A stretch of DNA of 64,000 bases from Candidatus Kapaibacterium thiocyanatum. GTDB taxonomy: Bacteria; Bacteroidota; Ignavibacteria; Kapaibacteriales; Kapaibacteriaceae. The notes beneath the pieces were generated by a model. That model had not been told where the DNA came from, searched no databases, and worked only from the letters and a program-made list of their open reading frames with translations. Location of the stretch: NCBI GenBank assembly GCA_001899175.1, contig MKVH01000020.1:1-64000 (forward strand). The letters are read 5' to 3'. Positions 54,113 to 62,300 of this stretch are shown here, in pieces; positions within the stretch are counted from its first letter, which is position 1, and each line of letters starts with the position of its first letter. The position numbers and the translations under genes are program-made.

Positions 54113-55303
54113 CTATTTCTCCTTTTGTGGGCGTGCCAGTTCGACACGCGGGTCGAAGTCAATGATACTATGCGTGGCGTGTTTCTGTGTTGGGGAGGGA
54201 CTCCTTTCGGAACCCTTTACTCCTTCCACCCTACCACCAAGTACCAAGTTCATGATCCAACTATCGAGAGGATCTTCCCCCCCGATAAAATAGGTGTTTT
54301 CCCCCGCCTGCGGCACGGCTGCGACATGGCTCCCCTGGAATGGGGAATAGCTGTACATACCTTCAATCAGCGTCGTCGGATCGATGTAGCGATCGGGGTG
54401 GAGTTTATTCCATGCTGGCACCTGACTCAGTATCCCTTCGGCCATACCGTGCCCGTAGACGACTCCTTCCGAGTGCATCACGAACTTGAGCGTTCCACCT
54501 TTCTCCAGACCTTCGAAGATTTCGAAGGCCTTGGCAACCCCATCATTCCTTCCGCCATTGTAACGATTCCCGGGTGAGATATGGCGGGCATTATCACCAA
54601 GCAGTGGACCTGCCAACTGATTCGCCAGACCACCCATCGATCCATCGAAGTACCTGGGCTTGTGGTCGCCCAAGGCATCCATTGCATCGATATCGAATGA
54701 CGTTTTCTTGTATCCGATCCACGGACCGATACTTCCGTCCGGATAGAAGTATTCCTTGGTGTAGTCCCGCTTCAGTCCGATCCCACGCCAATACGATGGC
54801 TGCCCGGCGTCCTTCTGACTGGTAACGAAACCGTTGATGAAGAGGACGTCTCGTCCATCCGGATCGACCGCTTGCAGCGGCGTGTTGAGCGCGAACACAT
54901 ACGGACTGGCGAACGGGAACTTGCCTTCGAGGGGGTCCGTGCTCATCCATCGCCCAGGGCGTGGGTCGTAGATACGTGCCCCATAGTCCTGCTGGTTACC
55001 TGTTCCCTTCACTTCGTTGTCGTTTTCCTTGCCGTTGAAGCCATAGCGGTATCCATCCGCCGCTGACGACCGGCCTGTCATCGCCATCCCATACGGATGA
55101 TAGTCGGTATAGCTCACGACCTCAGCATCAGGGTTACCGGAGTGGTCGAGGAGGACATCACTCACCGTAGCCCTGACATTACCGAGATGGTCCGTCAGTT
55201 CGTAGCGTTTGTTGCCGATCCCCCGGCTGTAGATGACGTCGTTGGTGACGAGCGTATCCGTCGCTGTGAACGAATACAGCACTCCCGCCGAATCCATCCA
55301 CAT
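54113..55303 (-). CDS. Orphan RHS core with lipase-like alpha/beta-hydrolase C-terminal domain, cassette 3
   Basis: 396 codons. Residues 1-150 are RHS core (SFTATDTLVTNDVIY, ELTDHLGNVRATVSDVLLDH, PRPGRWMSTDPLEGKF) up to the DPDGR boundary at 148-151. Residues 152-396 are the variable tip: VLFINGFVTS looks like an oxyanion strand, VMHSEGVVYG a nucleophile elbow (Ser278), GGEDPLDSW a candidate acid (Asp344 or Asp347) and QKHATHSIIDF a candidate His (375 or 378), in the order Ser-Asp-His of alpha/beta hydrolases. There is no signal peptide or ribosome site, so it is probably silent unless recombined into an expressed RHS gene. The candidate immunity gene follows after three bases. Confidence 0.7.
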   Translation of the reverse strand: MWMDSAGVLYSFTATDTLVTNDVIYSRGIGNKRYELTDHLGNVRATVSDVLLDHSGNPDAEVVSYTDYHPYGMAMTGRSSAADGYRYGFNGKENDNEVKGTGNQQDYGARIYDPRPGRWMSTDPLEGKFPFASPYVFALNTPLQAVDPDGRDVLFINGFVTSQKDAGQPSYWRGIGLKRDYTKEYFYPDGSIGPWIGYKKTSFDIDAMDALGDHKPRYFDGSMGGLANQLAGPLLGDNARHISPGNRYNGGRNDGVAKAFEIFEGLEKGGTLKFVMHSEGVVYGHGMAEGILSQVPAWNKLHPDRYIDPTTLIEGMYSYSPFQGSHVAAVPQAGENTYFIGGEDPLDSWIMNLVLGGRVEGVKGSERSPSPTQKHATHSIIDFDPRVELARPQKEK

Positions 55304-55473
55304 ATTGGAACACGAGGTTCAAAACGACCTTGAGATGGCCTCCTTGAGCCCGTTATTCTCGTTCGATCGACGGTCACCTATCCGGATCAATCTCGCCGAT
55401 CAATAGCCTTGGTCAAGTGTCCTTGCGGCGTTCCAGTGACTCCAGCCTCTCATCCACAGATTGGAACACTACC
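55079..55473. repeat. 395-bp direct repeat, copy 3
   Basis: Same length as copies 1 and 2, with more changes in its last 30 bases. Spacer ends carry catccacatattggaacac (55295-55313) and catccacagattggaacac (55451-55469), an 18/19 direct repeat 156 bases apart. The far end starts within the stop codon of the orphan cassette at 55469-55981. Confidence 0.9.
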
Positions 55474-55981
55474 GTGCCGATACGTTGGCATAATCTCTGG
55501 CTTCCAATCCAGGAACAAAGAACTTATCTCCAACTGATTCACCTGCCCCTTGTCTACTATAAACAATTGAGCCATCACCCATGTTGACCTTCACCGCCTG
55601 GTAAATACGAGATGTCACACCAGAGTAGTCAGACTTCTTCGATACGTCCTTGCTCAAGGAAAAGCCACGGTTGTCCCCATAGAAGCTGTACCCCATACGC
55701 TCTGGACCAAGGAGTGGAGCACTACCGAATCGATACCACGGCGCAAAGGAACGTTGTGTGACGATGAATTCTTCCAACCCATCAAGATCGATGGCCTGAA
55801 TTGGGGTATTCCCGGCAAACTGATAGGGCGTGTACCACGGATAGTCTCCCGCGAGCGGATCGACACTCATGAACCGCGCGAGCCTCGGATCATAGCTCCG
55901 GAAGCCATAATCCTGCTGGCTCGTTCCTTTGATCCGGCCTGTAGCGGAATAGGCTGAACTCCTATCCAAGCTTTGTGACAA
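55469..55981 (-). pseudogene. Orphan RHS C-terminal fragment with a short candidate toxin tip, cassette 4
   Basis: 170 codons from 55981. It has the end of an RHS core (TSQQDYGFRSYDPRLARFMS, VDPLAGDYPWYTPYQFAGNT, PIQAIDLDGLEEF), with DLDG replacing the usual DPxG, then about 97 residues of variable tip with YSFYGDNRGFSLSKD and TSRIYQAVKVNMGDGS. I do not recognise that domain. Its 5' end overlaps the immunity-like membrane-protein gene by 20 bases, so the core is cut off at the point where the array joins the active RHS locus. No immunity gene follows before the spacer repeat. Confidence 0.6.
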
Positions 55982-56300
55982 ACAACACTGGTATCAATAC
56001 CAGAATAGCCAGGACAATAGTGACTACCCATACTGCGGTAGATCTAGTTCTACGCAAGAGCAGCGTAATCACCACTGCTTCAAAGACCGGGAATACATGG
56101 TACCAGGCATCAGCATTCTCACAATGTAGAACGCCCCCAAAGAGAAGTGCCATCGCCACAGCGTTCGCCGACACATAGAGCATACTCGCTTGCATGGAGT
56201 CAATGTACCAAGCTAAGAGTACGAATGCCAAGCCAACAGATGCAGATAGGAGCGTCCTCCATATGTTGATATTCATGGTAGAATCATGCGGTGCTTTCAT
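55962..56300 (-). CDS. Four-helix membrane protein, candidate immunity to the RHS toxin
   Basis: 112 aa with four hydrophobic segments (about residues 15-31, 37-57, 66-82 and 88-108: LLSASVGLAFVLLAWYI, LLFGGV, VFPVFEAVVITLLL, VVTIVLAILVLIPVLFV). ATG 56300 overlaps the stop of the 2553-aa RHS gene by ATGA. Position and lower GC than the RHS shell fit an immunity protein acquired with the toxin tip. A polytopic immunity protein suggests the toxin acts at or across the inner membrane, as inference. Confidence 0.65.
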   Translation of the reverse strand: MKAPHDSTMNINIWRTLLSASVGLAFVLLAWYIDSMQASMLYVSANAVAMALLFGGVLHCENADAWYHVFPVFEAVVITLLLRRTRSTAVWVVTIVLAILVLIPVLFVTKLG

Positions 56301-59300
56301 CGTGGTGTTGTCCTAGTTTTGTCGTGTTGTACAGGTTGGGCCTGTCCTTGGCCCGATCGCTCCGGCGTAGTCAACGTGTTCGGAGTGTGTTGGTTCAACG
56401 GAAACAAAGGCGACCGATCCATCCTCATTACGTCTTGAATATTCCAATTTTTCTCCTGCCTAGGTGGTGGTGGCCTAAGCCAATCTAAGCCAAATGAGAA
56501 TCTTGCTTTGTTTTTGTAAAAGCTATCATCGTCCTCACCAAACGCATAGAAGGGCATATCGACCTGGCCACCAGCCATCTCCACAATAGAAGCAACATAG
56601 CCGTTGGAGTTCGGTCCAAACGGCGCATAGTCAGGCAAGTTGAAATAGTCTGGCTTACCGCCAACCATGACACTCTGTGCGAATCGTTCACCTAGCTGAA
56701 TGATCCGATTCTCGAACTCTTCACCGTTACCTAGCTTACCTTTCGGCCTAGAAATCTCGAATTGCTCAACATCTTCTCGACTCCAAATGTCGTTAGCATG
56801 TTTGAAATCTACGACCTTAGGCCGACCAGTTGGTCGTGCGGTCTCCGTTTCGTCCTTACCCCATAGCTCAATAAGGACATCTCTACTTGTTGTCTTGACC
56901 CGGAGGAAGCCATGTCGGGCTAGTCCTCCTACATTCATCGGATGCTGAACCACCTCAGTATACCCCCAAACAGTATCCCCCTTGGGGTCGCTGAATAGAA
57001 TGGGATTGTCCGCAAACGCCGCATAGTCGCTTACTCCAACTACGGGCCTTGGATCGAGGTTCCATCGTCTGCCCAATCGGGTATCGTATTCCCAGAACTC
57101 CGCCGTCGTGTGGTTACCTGCACCCGCAACTTCATCGACCTTCTCCTGACCATTGTATCCATAGCGGTATCCATCCGCCTGCCACGACCGGCCTGTCATC
57201 GCCATGCCGAATGGATGATAGTCGGTGTAGGAGACGACTTCGGCATCGGGACTTCCGGAGTGGTCCAGAAGCACGTCGCTCACGGCCACGCGGACGTTGC
57301 CGAGATGGTCCGTCAGTTCATACCGCTTGTTGCCGATCTTGCGGCTGTAGATGACGTCGTTGGTGACGAGCGTGTCCGTAGCCACGCTTGAATACAGCGC
57401 GCCCGTTCTCCACTCTCCGATACGCGATGATCCGTAGACCGGATTCTCCTTCGCCACGACGTCGCCGCTGGCTGCCAGCTTCTCGTAGATGCCCAGGACG
57501 TTGCCCTTCGCATCGCGGACGTACCACGTGGTGCTGACGAGCGTGTTCGACGGTTCGTAGTACCGCTTCACGACGCGGTTGCCCATCGCATCGTAGAGAT
57601 AGACGAGCTTCGACGTCGGACTGCTCCCGGCCTTGGTGATCGAGCGTATCTTGTTCGCCGGTGTCCAGACGATGCCGCTGCCACTCATACCTTCACTCAC
57701 GTCCTGGGTCATGTTGCCCGAAGCGTCATACGCATAGTTCAACGTGTCCTGGTCCTCGATGTCGCCTGCCGTGGCCGTACTGCCCCCCAGCTCGTCCACG
57801 TGCGTCATCCGGTTCATGCCCGGCGTGTAGCGATACCGGAGCTGGTCAAGATGGCTTCCTGCATCGTCCTTCCGGTCGAGCGTCAGGATGTTGCCGTTCC
57901 CATCGTAGGTGTAGGCGCTCCGGAACTTGTTCGCCGGTGCGTCCCACGACGACACGCCGCGCGTACGGACCGTATCGGCCCGGAGGCGGTTCAGAAGGTC
58001 ATACCGGTACGTCGAGGCAAGAGCGCCCAGGAGCGTGCCGTCCTTCTTCCTCGTGTTCCACGACCATGAAGCCATGTTACCGTTGTAGAGGCCCGATTGA
58101 AGCAATTGTTGCCACGAGCCCGCACCCGCCGAATCGATGACCGAGCCTGCGTGGACGAAGTCCTTGCTGTGATAGCCCAACACCATCCCGAAGGCATCGC
58201 GGCCCACGTGCTCGTGATCGGCGCCACTCTTACCGTCACCCCCCGGATCATCCGTTGCAAGCAGGGACGGCACGTTCAGACTCTTCGTCCAGCCATTGAT
58301 CGTGTAGGCATGATCGATGCCCTGCACCGAGTCACGGCCCAGCTCACGGCGCCGCAAGGGGCCATGCGCATAGTAGTCGTAGCCCGCGTCCCGTTCCCAG
58401 ATATGACCGTCGCGGCTCGTCGCTGACGTGACGATACGGCCATCGTGGTCGTAGCGGTAGCGCTGAAGCATCTGGTCCAGTCGTCCCGGCTGGAACCGGA
58501 CTTCCCGCACCCTGCCGCTCATGACGTCGTAGTCGTAGTCCGTCATGAAGGCCAGCGTTCCCTTGCTCTCCGTCTGGCCCGGCAGGGCCTGCAGGATCCA
58601 TTCCACGTTGCCGTGTTCGTCGTAGGAGTAATACGTGTTCACCTGATCTTCCGGCGTTCCGAAGTTCCCGTCCTCGTCGGCCACGGTCCAACTGATGCGG
58701 TTCAGAAGATTCCGCTGCGTACGACCCGACCATACGCCGGGCAATGCCGATGCTGCCGCCCCGTAGACCGTCCGCACGACATCCGTGCCTCGTGCCGTCG
58801 TGTCGTTCGTGCTCACGTGCGTCTCGGCATCGCCGAGGCCGCTCTTCTCGCCCGTTTCCACGATACGGCCAAGGGCGTCATAGTTGGTATACGTATACGT
58901 TCCCGAGGCCTGGCGGGCGCTTTGCGCAAGACGCTGACGGCCCACGGCGTCGTACCAGAAGCGCGACGTTCCGCCGTCCGGCGTCGTCCGCTTCGTCAGT
59001 TGTCCCAGCGTGTTGTAGGCGTAGTCGCTGCGCATCTCGTGCTGCGCCGTGTCCAGGCGCGTGGCATTCGGAGGCAGGGAGCGGAAGCCTGCCGGAGGAA
59101 CCGTCCGTACGACATTGCCTGCGCGGTCGTAGTAGTAGAGCGTGTAGTGGTAGTACTTCTGGCTGCGTCTGAGGAGCGTACGGTCGAGGATCTTCGCCGG
59201 CAGGAAGCACGTCGTGTCGTAGGACAGATCGACCTCTTCGATCTTGTTCTTCAGGCAGTCGCCATTGAAGTACGCATCCAGACGGCCCACGAGACGTTCG

Positions 59301-62300
59301 ACTTCCACCTGGGCGCAGCTCTTCGGACGGTCGTAGCTCGTCACCGTCACACTGTCCTCGGGCAGCCAGGCGAAACACAGCTCTCCGCACGAGATGGTGT
59401 CGCAGATGTTGCAGATCGGCAGCGTGGCGCACGTGTCGATGGGCGTCTTCTCGCACGAGAAATTCAGGCACGGCAGCTCGTAGACCGGCTGATTCGGATC
59501 GATCAGTACCTGATAGCCCAGGTTGCCGTTTTCGAGCTGGACGAACTTGCCGATCCAGTGCGTGAAGTCCCCACGTGCCGCCATCTCCGTCCACTCCTTC
59601 CGGTCCACCGTCATCGGGAACTTGGCTTCATAGGCCGTGCCGCCGACGTAGCCCGTGACGACGACCGTACTGTCGGCTGCCGAGATTCCCATATAGGCAC
59701 GGATCGCGAGGTTACAGACGTCGAACCACTGACCGCCATAGGCCGTGACGACCGTGTCCGCCGAATGATCGAGGATGAGCGATTCATAGTGCGTGCGGAC
59801 GTTCAGCATGGGAACGAGATTCATGAGCGACAGCGTCCGGCCACCGATGCAGTTCAGGGGAGAGTCGCAGAGTTCCCACTGGTCGTAGCCGAGATCGGTG
59901 ATACCATCCATGTCGCAGGCGAAGACGGGTCTGAGGGGATTGTCATAGCGCACGACGGGATTGGGGATGGCGGTTTCCCGGATGACGCCGTAGCGCGTCC
60001 AGTAATCCGACGGATCGATGAAGCTGGACGTCGACGTGGTCTTCGAGTAGATGCCCGCTACCACCGACCGCGGCAGCTTCTTGCCCCACGACGCATTCAG
60101 GTGACGGTTCAGCATCCCGACGAGGGGATGCGGATTCCCCGGACCATACGGATTGCCGAACTCTTCCGGTACCGGTGCGCGGTAGCTGATCTGACACTCT
60201 CCGCCCACACGATCGACGAAGAACTTCGATTCCTGTGTGACGTCGACCATCACCACCAGAGGCGACGACGGCGGTACCTGTACGCCTGCCGTATCCTGCG
60301 GGGAGATGGTCGCGGGAATGCCTGGGATGCAGACGGAGAGACCCGGGAACGAGGCCATGAGATCACGGACGACGGGTGTGGCATCCCAGCGCGAGAGACC
60401 GGCGCCATAGGTCGCGAGAATCGAGTCCTTGTACGCCTTGAGCGCTTCATTGAGGGCGCTCACGACGTATTCGGCAAGATCGATGCTGCGCGTGATACGC
60501 TGGTGCGGCATCGTGCAGCTCTCACCCACCGGGATGGCGAGCGAGAACCGGGCGCTGCGCCGGGCCCTGGCGTGGCGCTCGTAGTCGGCGGTCGTTGGCG
60601 TAATGAGCGAATCGACGCCGACAGCCCATTGCACCGGCAGATCGCACTGCGCCTTGCATTCTTCGACGAGGAGCGTCAGAAGGCAAGCCAGTTGATGGCG
60701 CTTCAGCGTATCGGGACCGATGTTCTCCGACGGATATCCTTCGACGACGTAGCCGCTGCGGTGATAGAGGGCCACGACGGAGTCGCGGAACTCTTCACGG
60801 CGATCTTCGCACTCCGTGACGCAGGCTGTCTCCATCTCGGCGATACGCTGCTCCACACAGGCCCGTGTCGAGCAGGTCTTGATGGCGTCGACCTTCACGT
60901 CCGGATTCGCATCCTTGAGTTTATTCAGCATGTAGTCCGTGTAGGCCGCATCCTCACCGGCGGAGCGTGCCGCATGGCAGGCGATGTACTGACGGTAGTA
61001 GAGATTCACGGTATCGTCATTCGTGCCGTTGCAGGTCCAGCCCCCGACCGGCATAGCCGTCGCCGTCTGGCAGTCGGCGTCATAGCCAGCGTCATCGCTC
61101 GTCGGAACGACGCGCCATGCGTTCAGGAGCCACTGCGCACCTGTCACCTTCTCGGCATAGGGAGCGAGCGCGCAATACTTCGTTCCGACGCAGTTCAGGA
61201 ATTCGTTCAGGACGTTGTAGCCGGGACGGCGCTTCATCGTCCCCACACCATCGCGGTACCAGCCGTTCATCCAGTAGGTCTGCGTGACGGCTACCCAGCA
61301 GTCGTAGACGTCCCGGCAGGAATAGCCGCCGGAGTCGATCATACGCCGGAGGAGCGCATTGATGACACCCGCGCCGTTGGGATAGGTCGGCGGCCAGTCG
61401 GCGAGGAGGGCCGAGCCGTCGTAGTGTCTGACGTAGTTCCGGATGTCGGTGCCGGTACCTGCACCGAGGTGAACGTTCAGCGAGTCCTTCCAGAGATTCG
61501 TGAGCAGCGCTTCGTAGTCCACGCCGCCGTCTTCGCATCCCGTGATGCAGGTAGAGGTGTCGAGTTCCACGCTGCAACATTCGTCGAGGGCAAGCATGAC
61601 GGGTGTGCCGCTGGCGACACGCAGCGAATCGCGGTAGGCCTTGTAGCGCGTCAGCATCCTGAGGGCGATGCTCTCGTCCGTGAGATGCGCGCCGGTGCGG
61701 AAGGACGCGAGATCACTCGCATAGGCAGGCGTCGTGAAGGCCTTCGTCAGAAGACTCTCCACGGCCGCCGCGTGTGCGCTGCGGACGTCATCCTTGTGCT
61801 CGTCCAGATGCACGGCTCCGCCGGAGCGTGGCGAGAGGGTACGCTCCATGATGTAGTCGCCGGGTGGGAGCAGGATCGTACGCCAGTCCTTTTCCACCGT
61901 TACCGCTGATGGACAGGCAACGGGGCCTGTCTGCATGAGCGTGTCCCATACGACCGAACCATCCCCGGCGCGCCGGATACCGATGCGGATGTCGTAGTCG
62001 CACGACGAGCAGAAGCTCATGCAGGCGACGGCGAAATCTTTCAAATCCATGTGATAGCTCATCTCGACGGACGTCGTATCCGTGAAGACAAGGCGCCGCT
62101 GGGCGAGGATCGTGTTCTCGCGCACGAGAAATCCCTGCCGGAGCGTGTCGACGAGAAGAAGGTCATTGACGGACGAGGAGTCATTGAGGGCCAGAAGGGG
62201 CACGGCGGCCTTGCTTGCCGTAAGGCATGTCGCCACGATCCGGCCGTCCATGCGGCGATAGGTGATCGTCGTGACGCCGTTCTGATCCGTCGTATAGATC

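Noticed and set aside
52501-55473. The three repeats as a CRISPR array or an insertion sequence
   Set aside because: Three 395-bp units with coding content are not CRISPR repeats, and no inverted terminal repeats or transposase are present.
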